A stretch of DNA of 64,000 nucleotides from Rhynchopus sp. YZ270_cl-10 (taxonomy: Eukaryota; Euglenozoa; Diplonemea; Diplonemida; Diplonemidae): the NCBI GenBank assembly GCA_964035575.1, contig OZ037864.1, positions 496,001 to 560,000 on the forward strand. The letters run 5' to 3'. The translations under genes were made by a program, and so were the position numbers. The notes below the pieces were generated by a model. The model ran no database searches. It was not told where the DNA came from and worked only from the letters and a program-made list of their open reading frames with translations. Of this stretch, positions 51,857 through 62,584 are shown piece by piece (position 1 is the first letter of the stretch; the number at the start of each line of letters is the position of its first letter).

Positions 51857-52256
51857 TTGCGTAGATCCCTGGAATGTGGTGATAGTGGTGGGGGTACAGG
51901 GGGAGGGAGAGGAGGGATCAGAACTGGCATAAATAGAGCTATTTTGGTGTCTTTTTGCAATTAATCTTTTTTTTTTCGGACTCTCATGGTGATGGGGGTC
52001 GCAGCTAGAGGAACAGAGTCTGGGAAGAACGTTTTTTTATTTAGACTTTTCGGCCGTTTGAATTGACCTGGAGTGGAAGGGAGTGGGAAGTAAAGTGCCC
52101 ATTCTCTGTCGACGTTCTTATAACGCAACACCGGTGTAGTGTGTACGTCGAGGTGGCAAAAGAATGGGGGATAAGTGGTTGTTGGGATGATATCACCCCA
52201 TTTGCTTGTATTGTAGGTAAAGGCAGGGTGAATATCGGCCAAAAAAAAAATCAATG

Positions 52257-52292
52257 CAACATGAGTACAAGCCTCGCATGCTTAGCCAGCTC
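52257..52292 (-). repeat. Intergenic hairpin, copy 12 (degraded)
   Basis: GGCTAAGCATGCGAGGCTTG keeps the inner arms and loop; both outer arms are poor. Confidence 0.45.
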
Positions 52293-53072
52293 TCAAGAAG
52301 AATTTCAACTAAAAAATTAAAACATAAAAATACACACACAGCCTAAGGCAATGTCCGGCTCTAAGGAACCATCCACAAAAGGAACAAAAGAAGCCTTGAG
52401 GGGTTGGTTCGCTTTTTTTCAAAACAAAAAGGCTTCTTTGCGAGACACCCCACGCTCGTCTCTTCTGGAGACAAGCTTTTTCTTCTTGCAATGTCTCCTC
52501 CAGGAACCTTCTTTTTTAAAAATGGAAGTTAGATTATCCTTCACCCAAAAGGGGGTAGATACTGACCTAAATATTTTTCTCTTTCGAAAGCAATGCGGGG
52601 CTGTTGGCAGGACGTTTTTTGCCTTTCCAGTTTTTTTTTTTTCTTTTTTCTTTCTCGGAGGCAATAGGAAAGGAAAACGTCGCCTTTTGAATCTATTGAA
52701 GCCGTGAAGCTTTCACCCGTCCCAAGCCCAACCCGTCTTTCACGTTTCACAACAAAAAGTCCACCTCGCTTTGTCAAGAAGTGACAAAGTTCTGTGCCTT
52801 GATGTTACAATTGGGTCCCCCAGGTCCCCCAGGTCAGGAATCTCTGTGTGCAAAGGGGACACGCGTTGGCAGAGGAGGAACACAAGTTGTTTTTCAGACT
52901 TTGCAAACACACCTCACTTCCAAGGGTATGGTAACATTGCTTTTTTTGACAACTATGGGAAAATCTGTAGCTGGGATGAGAGACAAAAGAAAAAAATGTA
53001 AAACGTGTTATTTTTTTTTATAGTAATTATACAACAAAGGGGGGGAGGAAATAGTTTTTGCAAAAAAGAAAA

Positions 53073-53240
53073 AAAGACTCGAAATACAAACTCTCATGAC
53101 ATTGCGTATGACCGGTGCACCATGTGGTCCTACATCCATTTTGTGGTTTGCATCTGACATCCTACCCCTGCTTCAACTCTGATGAACGGGGATCATAAGA
53201 GAAACAGGATAATTTAAGTCCGCGTGATGTAGGGTCCGGA
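53073..53240. repeat. Type-E dispersed repeat
   Basis: CGAAATACAAACTCTCATGA, ACCGGTGCACC, ACATCCATTTT, TTGCATCTGACATCC and TCTGATGAACGGGGATCATA occur in order. Parts recur at 10190-10290 (ACCGGTGCACC, ACATCCATTTT, ACATCTGAT) and 36430-36570 (TACAAAGC, CTCTCATGACA, GATGAACGGGATCATA). Confidence 0.6.
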
Positions 53241-53924
53241 AAACCCAAGAAAAAAAAGGGGGAAATAGTCAGTTACACCCTACCCTTTGAAATGGTCAGA
53301 TATCAGGCCATATCCTAAATCGGGATTTTTTTGGAAAATTTTCAAAAACTGGATCCAGAATTTTTCTCCGGGAAAAAAATTTTTTTCCAGAAAAAAAAAC
53401 CCATTCCGAGCTTTCTCCCCCGCGTTGGCGGGGCATCTCCCCTCCGTTGGCGGGGCATGCTCCCCTCATATATTGCAAACAAGACACAATAAAGAGTACT
53501 TGAAACGTGGTGAAACGCAGCTCCAATAAATCATTAGGATAAATCCCACTCTTCTTTTTTCTTTTTTTTCCAGTGTTTCCCAGCTTCTCACCTAACTCTG
53601 AAAATAGGTGAGATTTTGCGGTTTTGCGGGTTTTGGTAGAGGTGTGGCGAGCCCGGGCGCGCTTCGCGCGCCCGGGTCCCCACCTTAGCTCAAGTTGGGG
53701 GCCTCCGGCGGAATGTGAGAATTTCTCGGAGTTCGGCACTTCATTGATATTTGCACCAGGCACGCGTGGTACACGAATTATCAGTAACCTCAGTACATTT
53801 ACAAAATAAACGGCAGTCATGGCAGGCATGGCACCCAAGCGAAGCTACGGTACGCAACATTTCTAAAAAATGTTGACATAAATGTCACTGTCGTTGGAAG
53901 ATTGGGGTCAGCTTGTTTTTGTGC

Positions 53925-54180
53925 CAAAATTTTTTCAGCACTGCTGACCAGGGACATTGGGAACATAGGGATTTTTGCGGAGCAAAAAAAAAAAAAACAA
54001 ACAAATGGCGCCGCAGGCGAAAAAAAATTAGGGTACGGTGTAAAAATCTATCTTTTTACACCACATAGTCACACACCGAACCCTTTTTTGCGGAGCAAAA
54101 AAGGGAAAATGGCGCTGCAGGCAAAAAAAAATTGAGGTACAGCCTGGATGGTGCGGTCAGCAACCCAGTTTCATGGTACT
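53925..54180. repeat. Dispersed repeat, inverted copy of 35215-35490
   Basis: Same landmarks in reverse complement, including two GGCGCCGCAGG-like words and a TTGCGGAGCAAA palindrome. Confidence 0.7.
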
Positions 54181-54392
54181 CCCGTGGTTCAACCATGATT
54201 TTTTCCCCCCGGGGCCCCCCCGCCACACTGGGCCACGGGAAAATTTTTTTTCCCGAAATTTTTTCAAAACTCGGATCCAGAAATCAGGAAAAAAAAAAAA
54301 CGGGAAAAAAGTATGAAAAACCCCGGAAAAAAGTGGGATCCAGAATCCAGATTAGGAAATAGCCTGTGTCAGATATACCCCCAAAAAAAAAA

Positions 54393-56821
54393 TCACTCTG
54401 TTACGGCTTTCTTCTTCTTGAAGAGCGAGGCCGGGTTGACTGTCACCTTTCTCTTCGCTACAGTTTCACCACTGCCGTTGCTTGCTTCTGCTTCAGGCTC
54501 TGCTGTTGCTGCAGGCGGTTCAGCAATTTCTTCCACCCGCGCTGGCTCATCTGCAGATGTGTCTGCAGATGCATCTGCAGGTGCGTTTGCGCTCAACACA
54601 TCTTGCATAATCGCTTGAGTAGCAGTGGCCAACTTTGGAATCACCTGAAAAAAATTGATAATTTTTTTTTTGAAAACTTGGTTGTATTAGTGTAGCCACC
54701 CTAGAGTGTGCTCCACTTTTTTTTTGTTGTGGAATAGCCACCCCCATTTTGAACCAACGAACACTCTGTCAATCAGACACATAATTTATGATTGTTTCCC
54801 CCCCTCCCAACAAATCTACAATAAACACCATGCCAAGCACACCCAAAACAACACTTTCAAACATTCTAAAACCTCTGTCCGTCACCATCCCCCGCCCGCC
54901 TCCCACCTCTGACCCCCCACCCCTCCTTACATACCTCATTCGTCATCACCGACTGCAGCATCGAGGTCAGCTCTGCCATGTCTGGCTGTGCTTCCTCCTC
55001 CCCTTCCCCTTCCCCTTCCCCCTCCACCCGGTCCACCTGGTCTACCACATCTTCCTCCACTGTTGTGCCCTGCTCTGGGGTTTCTTGCTTAGGAAGATCC
55101 GGTGTAGCTGTCTCTGCACCCCATTGTGGCTGTGCAGACCACTGCTGTTGTTGGTAGATTGCAGTGGGCGGGGTGACGGGTGGGGTGGCTTGGGGGGGAT
55201 CGTTTGCAGCCTGGGTTGGTGTCGCTGATGCGGCTGAAGCAGCTGCCGCAGCCGGCGGAGGAACCACCTTCGGCTGAATCGGCGGGGTCTTGGAGGTAAA
55301 CTTCGCCTTGCTGAGGAGGTCTTTCACGTTCACCTTGGTTTTCCCTACCTCTTTGATTTCACGGCGTTGCCGCACATCGTCCACCTGCCCAAAGCTTGAC
55401 GGAGCCGACAGAGGAGTGCTTATTGGTGTTACATTCTCCACCTTCTCCTCCTTCTCCTCCACCACTTCGCCTTCAAACATGACTATCGTCTCATCCTCTT
55501 CCTCCACCTCATTGATCAACGGGATGAACAGATCCTCCATGTTTGGGTATACTATGAGCTCGATTAACTCCTTCTTGAGAACCGTCACCACCAACTCCGT
55601 GAGACTAGGAATGTCCGCGCCTGAAAGAATACGGAGCGGCAGATCGGGGGTGTCGGTGGTAAGCTTTAACGTCAGCTCTGGCTCCTCAACGAATGAGATC
55701 CACATATAGTCAGAGAAGGAAGACATCTCGATGCGCAGCCTTCCTGTCAACCCTGTGACCTGAACCCTAGCAAGAACCTTTGGAAGTGGAATGTTCAGAT
55801 CCAAAACACCAACGTTGATGTCCAGATTGAGTTCAAGGGTAACAGCAAATTCTCCATTGGTGTAGTTCACATCCACTTCTACTGCGAAGTCCCCGCCACT
55901 CTGTGGGGTCGAAGCTTCCGGAGCAGTTGCCGCAGTGCAGTCCGCAAAGTACGCAGCATTGCTGAGGCACGGAACCGTGCTTCCGATCTCAACGTTGTTA
56001 ACCATGATCTGCCCGCGAACTGCCTTCGGTTTTTCGACTTTATCGAGCTGTTTGTTTATCTTCTTCTTGATGTAGTCTGTGAACGCTTCTCTGGTCCTCC
56101 AAAAATTCAATAATTTCGCCAAAATGACGTTAACACACACATCGGTCTGCCCCTTCCCCGGCAATAACATTGTCATATCATGCTGTAGGCTTTGCAAAGC
56201 ATTTCTCCACACCAAACCCTTTCTTGCGATAGGCTCATTTTGTGGATGAATCAAAGACTCAACTGGGCTTGAAAACGACGACCCCTGCTGGAATATTCCA
56301 AGCCACCTTTCCAATTCGCGGTTAAGAGGAAACGTAAATGTTGCCGTAAAAACCTCTACCCCCTCTGCAGTAGTGTACAGCACTTCGGAAGCGGTTTTCG
56401 CAGTGATAACAAGAGAGTTATCGCAGTGGTAACGATGTTTGTAACGAATGATGTCCGAATTTTTTTGAATTTTTTTACGTCTCAAAAGCTTCACCGAACA
56501 CCGTTCAAGAAGAATCGTTGCAACGCGGTTTTCCTCTTCTCCGTTTAACACAAAAAGAATTGGGAGCGTAGTGCGGAGGGTAACCTTTTGTGTTTCCCCC
56601 CCAGCCTCAAGCGATACTCCACTGCAGCTCCTCCACTCTGCCTTTAACGTTGGTGCGCTAGAGTCCAATGTAGCCTGCAGTCCTCGCAATCTCTTTCTCT
56701 CCTCGGCCAACCCCTCCCCAGCCCGCCCCTTCCCATAACGGAACAACGCCAGCACCAAGACCACCACAACCACCAAGGCCGTACAAAACCCCAACAAGAA
56801 TATCACCACCTCAGCTATCAT
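54393..56821 (-). CDS. TEX2-like SMP-domain lipid-transfer protein, two exons
   Basis: Exons 56821-54935 and 54644-54393 join in phase 0 to 712 residues; the intron is 290 nt with donor GTATGTAAG. An N-terminal membrane anchor (VVIFLLGFCTALVVVVVLVL, residues about 5-24) is followed by a PH-like region (about 60-175) and an SMP domain (about 200-440: GLVWRNALQSLQHDM, LNLDINVGVLDLNIPLP and LVVTVLKKELIELIVYPN). Such proteins sit at ER contact sites and move lipids between membranes. The second half is low-complexity (Glu, Ala, Pro), and the last exon ends KKKKAVTE. The type-C repeat at 56902 lies just upstream. Identity as an SMP protein is good; the TEX2/Nvj2 subgroup is inferred from the anchor plus PH-like layout. 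Confidence 0.8.
54672..54717 (-). repeat. 46-nt intron module in the TEX2-like gene
   Basis: Same module as 47744-47789, ending 27 nt from the 3' splice site at 54645. The two introns are 290 and 289 nt long but share no other sequence. Confidence 0.8.
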
Positions 56822-56901
56822 TGAAAGGGTGATGAAGAGGGGATTTTTTTTTCTTCCCTAAAGGGGGGTGGTGGTTGTTTTGTGTGTTCTGAAAAGATGA
56901 A

Positions 56902-56975
56902 AGTGAAGTTGATAGTGCAAAACGCCTCTGGGACGCAGACACTGACACTCCGCGGGTTATCGAACCCCCGGAGTG
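56902..56975. repeat. Type-C repeat, best-formed copy
   Basis: A 73-74 nt unit beginning GTGAAGTTGATAGTGCAAAA. Its 3' hairpin is CACTCCG/CGGAGTG enclosing GGGTT-ATCG-AACCC. On the minus strand the loop region reads GGTTCGATAACC, close to a tRNA B-box (GGTTCGANTCC), but the rest does not form a tRNA cloverleaf. Confidence 0.65.
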
Positions 56976-57073
56976 TTGCGCTTGGGAGTGGTTTACAGGG
57001 AAGCTGTAAGCAGGTATACAGTCATTACCCCACCCTGATCGGGAAGGGGATGAAAAATACGGAATGGAAAAAA

Positions 57074-57116
57074 AAGTTTATAAGATGATACTAAGCCTCT
57101 CGTGCTTAGTCACCTT
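57074..57116 (-). repeat. Intergenic hairpin, copy 13 (near consensus)
   Basis: AAGGTGA, CTAAGC-ACGAGAG-GCTTAG, TATCATCTT, then TATAAACTTTTTTTT. The T run on the coding strand could serve as pyrimidine tract or terminator. Confidence 0.7.
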
Positions 57117-57169
57117 AAAATTTGATGAAAATGTGGGGAAAGAAAAGCATTTTTATTTGTACTTTTTTT

Positions 57170-57380
57170 TTCGTTGTGATTTCAGGGGGGAACAGGCCTT
57201 TTGCTAACTTTGGGATTTTCCCCCTGAATGGCATGATGGTCAAAAAAAAATAATTTCCTGGAAAAAAAGTACATTCCGAGCTTTCCCACCTGGTGAAAGC
57301 GGTCGTCGCGCGCTTCGCGCGCGCCTCCCTGCCAGCCACAGGGTGGAGAGGCGAAGGGTCAGCTTTGCGAGATAACAAAA
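57170..57380. repeat. Inverted fragment of the 16.1-kb element family
   Basis: AAGCGGTCGTCGCGCGCTTC, GCGCGCGCCTCCCTGC, CCACAG and GTGGAGAGGCGAAGGGT are the reverse complement of about 16655-16730. Confidence 0.65.
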
Positions 57381-57689
57381 AAACGGAATCTAATCCTTTA
57401 TTAACGGCGCTTGGTCTTGCGCCTTACGTACACTAACCGTACAAAATCAATACGTCTTCCAGAAGCAGGGGCTGTTGCAACGGTTGGGTCACTTTGAACT
57501 AAAAATGGTCAAACTTTTGCAGCTTGGGTCAAGTTTCATTTTTGGCTGTAAAATGCAAGGGAATCCCCCTAGACATTGTAAAATGGCACCGTAGGCAGGA
57601 AGAAAATGGCGTACAGCGCGAGCGAAGCGAGCGGAATTTTTTTTGAGGTATACCTCCGCGAGCGCAGCGAGCAGAAAAATTTTAAGGTG

Positions 57690-57830
57690 CCATCATGCCA
57701 TCATGCCATCATGCCATCATGCCATCATGCCATCATGCCATCATGCCATCATGCCATCATGCCATCATGCCATCATGCCATCATGCCATCATGCCATCAT
57801 GCCATCATGCCATCATGCCATCATGCCATC
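57690..57830. repeat. 8-bp microsatellite (CCATCATG)n
   Basis: About 17.5 perfect units. The motif recurs as its complement GGCATGATGG at 57886-57906, 57937-57953 and 57230-57240, so the array may have grown from a word native to the local element. Confidence 0.9.
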
Positions 57831-58330
57831 TGGGGGGAAATCCCCAGGTGATGGATAGCGAAAGCCTTGCCCCACCACCCCCCGTGGCATGATGGTGGCA
57901 TGATGGAAAAAAAAAATAAAAAACGCCCAAAAACGTGGCATGATGGCATGATGGTTAGCAAAAGGCCTGAGGGGGGAAAAAACATGGAAAAAAAATAGAG
58001 GGAAGAAGGGGAGGGGGAGAGAGGGTTGCTCTAAAGGATGTGGTGTTAGTTTTTATATTGGGGGTTGTTTTTCATTGTAGGTCAAATATCAAGACGTCGC
58101 AAAACGGACAAATGTATCAACGCATTTTTTTCCTAAAAAGACTGCAAGATAGTGCAAACAAATACCACAAAAAATATGATATCGTTAACACCGATGGAAT
58201 CGACCACCTGTGTGTTTCCGCTACAAACAAAAATCGTAAAAGAGAAAAATAGTAACTCTGATAGGTCAGTGAAAAGGAAAAAAATGCTTTTTTCGATTGC
58301 TAAGCTACGTTTGTAGGTATGAATAAAGAA

Positions 58331-58373
58331 AAGTTTACAAGATGAACCTAAGTCTCTCATGCTTAGCCACCTT
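58331..58373 (-). repeat. Intergenic hairpin, copy 14
   Basis: CAAGGTGG, CTAAGC-ATGAGAG-ACTTAG, then GTTCATCTTGTAAACTTTT. Confidence 0.65.
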
Positions 58374-58645
58374 GCAAAAATAACCCAATATCCAAATAGC
58401 TTTGGATATTTAGATGGCGCAAACAATACCGCACATCCGGCGAACATTGGTTCCCCCATACGGGCTATCAACCCTCAATAAAACAAAGGAAACATTCTGA
58501 TATTGCCCTGTTTGTAAAATCCATTGAAAAATCTAAAAAGAACGTCGGTCTAAAACTGAAAAGAGGATATGGGGTGTAAGATTCTAAAAGAGAGGGGATG
58601 AACACGTTACAATCTACCTCACAAAACCACACAAAGAAAGAAAAA

Positions 58646-58686
58646 AGTTGATAAGATGAACCGAAGCCTTGGGCTTAGTCATCTTG
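58646..58686 (-). repeat. Intergenic hairpin, copy 15
   Basis: The outer arms AAGATGA and TCATCTT pair perfectly. The inner AAGCC/GGCTT has a short loop CAA. Tail ATCAACTTTTTT. Confidence 0.6.
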
Positions 58687-58724
58687 GGGAAAAAATATGA
58701 AAGGAAGCATGAGAGACTAGAGAG

Positions 58725-58847
58725 TCCATACATTGAACTCCTCGAGAGTTTGGCAAAACTCTTTTTTCGGGCATTTTAAATCGCCAAAACTCTCGAAAAC
58801 ACCATTGGAGAGTCTCCGAGACTCTCGGTGGAGTTCAATTGTATGAA
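58725..58847. mobile_element. Foldback MITE-like element, 123 bp
   Basis: The outer arms TCCATACATTGAACTCC and GGAGTTCAATTGTATGAAC are inverted. Inside, CGAGAGTTTGGC faces GCCAAAACTCTCG, and GAGAGTCTCCGAGACTCTC is a palindrome. Confidence 0.7.
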
Positions 58848-59093
58848 CCTTTCACTATATCGACAAAAAAAAATCTACTTTTTTACTGGATAAATAGCTT
58901 GCAAACCAAATGAACCAAACTCACAATTTTTCAATAAAAAAACCTTGTTTTGGGAACCAAACACTATTTTCTATATTTTTTTCCCGCTTTCGTCCAAAAA
59001 AGACATCACAAACACCTCTACGCAAAGAAAAAAGACATTATTCCTCACAACTCACCTTCCACCCCAACTTTCTATAAAAAAAAATCATCTAAT

Positions 59094-62000
59094 TCACATG
59101 ATAAAGCTGTTCGAGGTTGACGGGTCTGCCCAGCGCATGGTTTTGTGTGACGATACGTAGCGCTTCCCTCCTCCTCCTCCTCCTCCCCCTCCTTGCGGCG
59201 ATACGGCACGTGGGGTGTGCTCCCCCCCTCCTCCCATCACACCACCACCACCACCTCCCTCCTGCACATTCGCTGGGAGCACCGGTGCATGCACATTAAT
59301 ATGCCCAGGGTCATTCAACGCACCTCCCGGGGAGACGTTCCCTGGAAGCGGCATACCTACCCCTTGCAGAACAGGCTGTGGGTCCAGCACGGCTGACAGA
59401 TCCTCGATGCCTCCTTCCTGAAGCTTCCGGAGCTCGTCTTTTAGGTATTCGATACGACCGTCGCCCCAGAACATATCAGCACCTTGCGACGCACGGAGAA
59501 GCGCATCTGTGTCATATATGAGCTGGGTACAGTGGTCGAGGTCTTCCCCGGGGATGGAGGAGTCGGTGGAATCGGTGTCTGCAGAGTGGTCCATCATTTC
59601 GAAAGGGTTTGACGGATGTTCGTGTGCAGGCGACTCTTGGGGATGTGGCAGTGCCGCCTCCATTGCCTGAGGCTGCTCTGGTCCATGAAGGAGTTGTGTA
59701 ATCTTCTTCTGAAAGACAACGTTCCTTGCTACCAACCCCATACACTTTGTCTCCGAATCCGCAACACAAAACTTTATCCCCGACAACGCCTCAAACACTT
59801 TATTCCACGCCTCATTCGGGTATTTATCCTGTTTAAAGATAGGAAGCCCATCCTCCTCTGGCGGACTCCCTACACTGTTCTCTGCGAGATAGCGTCGCAT
59901 CATATTCGCATTCTTTAAAACATGCGCAGTTTTTTTGACAAGCTTATTCAAACAGGAACCCCATGTCAGCAGAATACGTTGCAAATTTGCCACAGTGGGT
60001 TGCGTCTCGCCTTGGAGCGAGGGGACTTCGTGGAGGCTGTGCATAGGGTGGTGTGGGTGTCCTGGTGGGGGTGGCAGGTTTTTGATGTTGAGGTCGGATT
60101 GGCTTGCGAGGGCCTGGAGGCGGGTCATGGGTGTGCCGTTGGGGGTGACGCTGTGGGGGCCTCCAGGGCTGTCGTGGCGTGGGCTGCGGCTGAGGCTGTT
60201 GCTTGCCCTGCCCTCCAGCTCGTTGCGGAGGAAGGTGTTGTCGCGCTCGAGGTTCTCCACAAGCTTGACAAGCGAGGCATCTCCACTGCCGCTGCCATCT
60301 TCTCGCCTCTGCGTTCGCAGCTCATCCCGCAGACGTTCGTTTTCTTGCTCCAACATCTTCGTCAAACTCGCGCCGGTCGTATCGCTCTGCTGCAAGCGTT
60401 GTTTGCTATCCTTCAACTCTCTCGACAAAGTGTTGACCTGAGCGCTCTGAGCTGCCAGCTCCGCCTCCAACTGAAACTCTCTGTTGGTAGGCGACGCAGC
60501 GCGTATGCTGTCAGCAGGGTCAATCGTGGTGATGGTGGTGTTCGTGTTGTTTGCTGGGGATGTTGCCATCCCAACGTCGGTTTTGTCTGCTGCGTGCCGT
60601 GCGATCTTCTCGTTGATGAGTGTTCCAATCTTTTTCTCTGCCTCGGTGAGCTGCAGACGCACCTCCTGCCGCTCCTTGCGGATGCGGTTGTAGTCGTCAA
60701 AGATCTCTGCGTTTTCGTGGTTCAGCGCTTGGATGTCCTCTGAGGCGAGACGGCGGTGTTCGTCCGCCTGCTCGCGCATCTTCTGCAACGTCTTCATCAA
60801 AGCCACATACCGCTCCTGGTACTTCTCCTTCTGTTCACGCACCTCAAGCGAGGTTTCGATCATTGCCCGGGTCTCCTCTTTGAGCACCTGGTTTTCAGAT
60901 CGAAGAATCTCGATGTCCTTTGAGCCGAGACGTTCCACCTCTCTGCGTGCCTCTTCAACTGAGACGTCACGGCTGCGGATTGCGTTCATCGAGGCGTGCA
61001 GGTCGCGTTCCCTTTGTTCTGATGCGCGGAGCTGTGTGAGGAGCTGCTGTCTATCCGCTTGGTGTTCCTGCCGCACTACGGAGACCTCCTTGGAAAGGTG
61101 CTCGATCTCTTCTTGGAGTGTTTCGCAGCCGCTTTTGTAGGCGGCGCAGGCTTCGTTGGCGCGGGTGTTGGCTGCTTCGAGGCGTGCAAGCTTTCTCTTG
61201 AGCTGCTGGCACTCAACCTTGATCGTGCGTGCCTCGTTGATGCCGACAGAGGCAACGCTCTCTGCTGCAATGATGCGCTGACTTTGGTCGTCCATGAGCT
61301 CCGTCTGGCAGCCCGCGTTCGCAACAGGGCAGTCCATCCTGCGTAGAATCTGCTGGCGCGTAGAAAGGTGGTCATTGATCTGGTGGTCCTGTTCTTTGAT
61401 CACCTTGGCCATCTTCTCCACCTTGTCTTGCAGCTCCGTGCTGTCGCTGCCGTGGTCCCGTATGCGTGCCTGCAGACCATCCATCTTCCGGTGCATCGCA
61501 ACCTCCCGCCCACGCCACTCCTCACGGTCCTGGATCAGCTGCTGGCACATCCGCTGCTGCTCCGTCAGCTCGTGGCCCGCGGCGGTCACCTCTTTGAAAA
61601 GCTTCTCTGCAGACGCCTTTGCAGAATCCTTCGCCTGCTCGAGCTGTGGAGTAATGTGTTGTTGTGGTGTGCTGCGGCCGTGGCAAAGTGCATACCCTCT
61701 GAATCTGCACAGCGGAAGCCCTCAGCTCAGTATCCTTCGCAGTAAGTTTCTTTTCGAGAAGGTGGTTCTGGTGTTCGAGCTGGAGGAGGGTGGTGTGTGT
61801 GTTTGACAATGGGAGGGGGTAATTCTTGCATGGGGAACATGGCCCCAAGTGGTGTGTGTAGATGTTGTTGTTGGGAAGAAAATTGATAACAACCCCCTTC
61901 TGGGGCAACTGAAAAAAGAAAAACGGTGTGGTGCGTTACATACTCTGACACACTCGCGGTGAAGCTCAGCGGGGTTCAGCACCCCTGTAGAAGAAGCCAT
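59094..62000 (-). CDS. Long coiled-coil protein, three exons
   Basis: Exons 62000-61944 (MASSTGVLNPAELHRECVR), 61779-61696 (LEHQNHLLEKKLTAKDTELR onward) and 61643-59094 join in phase 0 to 896 residues. The introns are 164 and 52 nt, with donors GTATGT and GTATGC. The joins keep the heptad pattern unbroken, which supports them. Coiled coil runs from about residue 20 to about 500 with few breaks, then a Pro/His-rich linker. A conserved-looking globular segment (about 575-720: NLQRILLTWGSCLNKLVKK, then WNKVFEALSGIKFCVADSE) follows, ending in Gly-rich sequence. No motor, kinase or known cytoskeletal signature; a structural or basal-body-type role is only a guess. Confidence 0.8.
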
Positions 62001-62584
62001 ATTTTTGTATTATTTGTGCAAGAGCGTGGTGCCCTTTTCGTGTATTTGAGGAAAAAACACCCTCTCACCCCCCGTACCTTCCTGTTGCGTGTTTTTTGGG
62101 TGAAAATAAGAGTCGTTGAAACGTGCTGCAACGCATCTCAGTCGAGCTCATAATGGACGTGGTTGTTCCGTACCGTAAGAGAACGGAGGCATGAAAAAAA
62201 AAAGCAATTGAAAAATGTGCTAAAGCGCAGCTCTGTCAATGTTACCGCTATTCTGGTGAAGGAGCAATCTGTACATTTGACAGACAATGGTATGCTTGCA
62301 GACGAGCTTTGCGCCGTACGGGACAACAGAAATAAACACAGCCATTTTTTTTTTTGGTTTTGTTCTGCATCTTTCGTTCAAAAACGTACCGTATTCTGAA
62401 TTAAATAACGTAGGCATTGTATTCACGAACCCACCTTTTATAACACAACCTTTTTTTTAGATTTGTTGAGAAGAAAAAAAAAGTAGGATACCCTTGCTTT
62501 GTATAAAAGAGCGAAGTTGGACACAGTGACTTAATTCTTGTCCAGACTCTGGGAGAGACTACACAAACGGTTATTAAAAAAAAG

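Larger units (their letters stand above)
51857..54392. other. Spacer with repeats, no gene
   Basis: It contains a degraded hairpin (52257-52292), a short inverted repeat AAAGAAGCCTT/AAGGCTTCTTT at 52386-52438, a type-E repeat (53073-53240), a GTTGAAA-like repeat at about 53484 (CTTGAAACGTGGTGAAACGC), a CGCGCTTCGCGCG palindrome near 53655-53675, and the inverted copy of the 35.2-kb repeat. Confidence 0.6.
56822..59093. other. Spacer with many repeats, no gene
   Basis: It holds a type-C repeat (56902), hairpins at 57074, 58331 and 58646, a piece of the 16.1-kb element in inverse orientation (57170-57380), the CCATCATG microsatellite (57690-57830), a weak type-B repeat (58408-58450) and a foldback (58725-58847). 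Confidence 0.65.

Noticed and set aside
49157-51964. Plus-strand frames of up to 935 codons opposite Sec24
   Set aside because: Antisense of a conserved gene with Gly/Pro- and His/Gln-rich codons; composition (Trp/Arg-rich or Gly/Pro-rich) is typical of such shadows.
57690-57830. Possible CRISPR-like array
   Set aside because: Perfect 8-bp head-to-tail repeats without spacers: a microsatellite in a eukaryotic contig.
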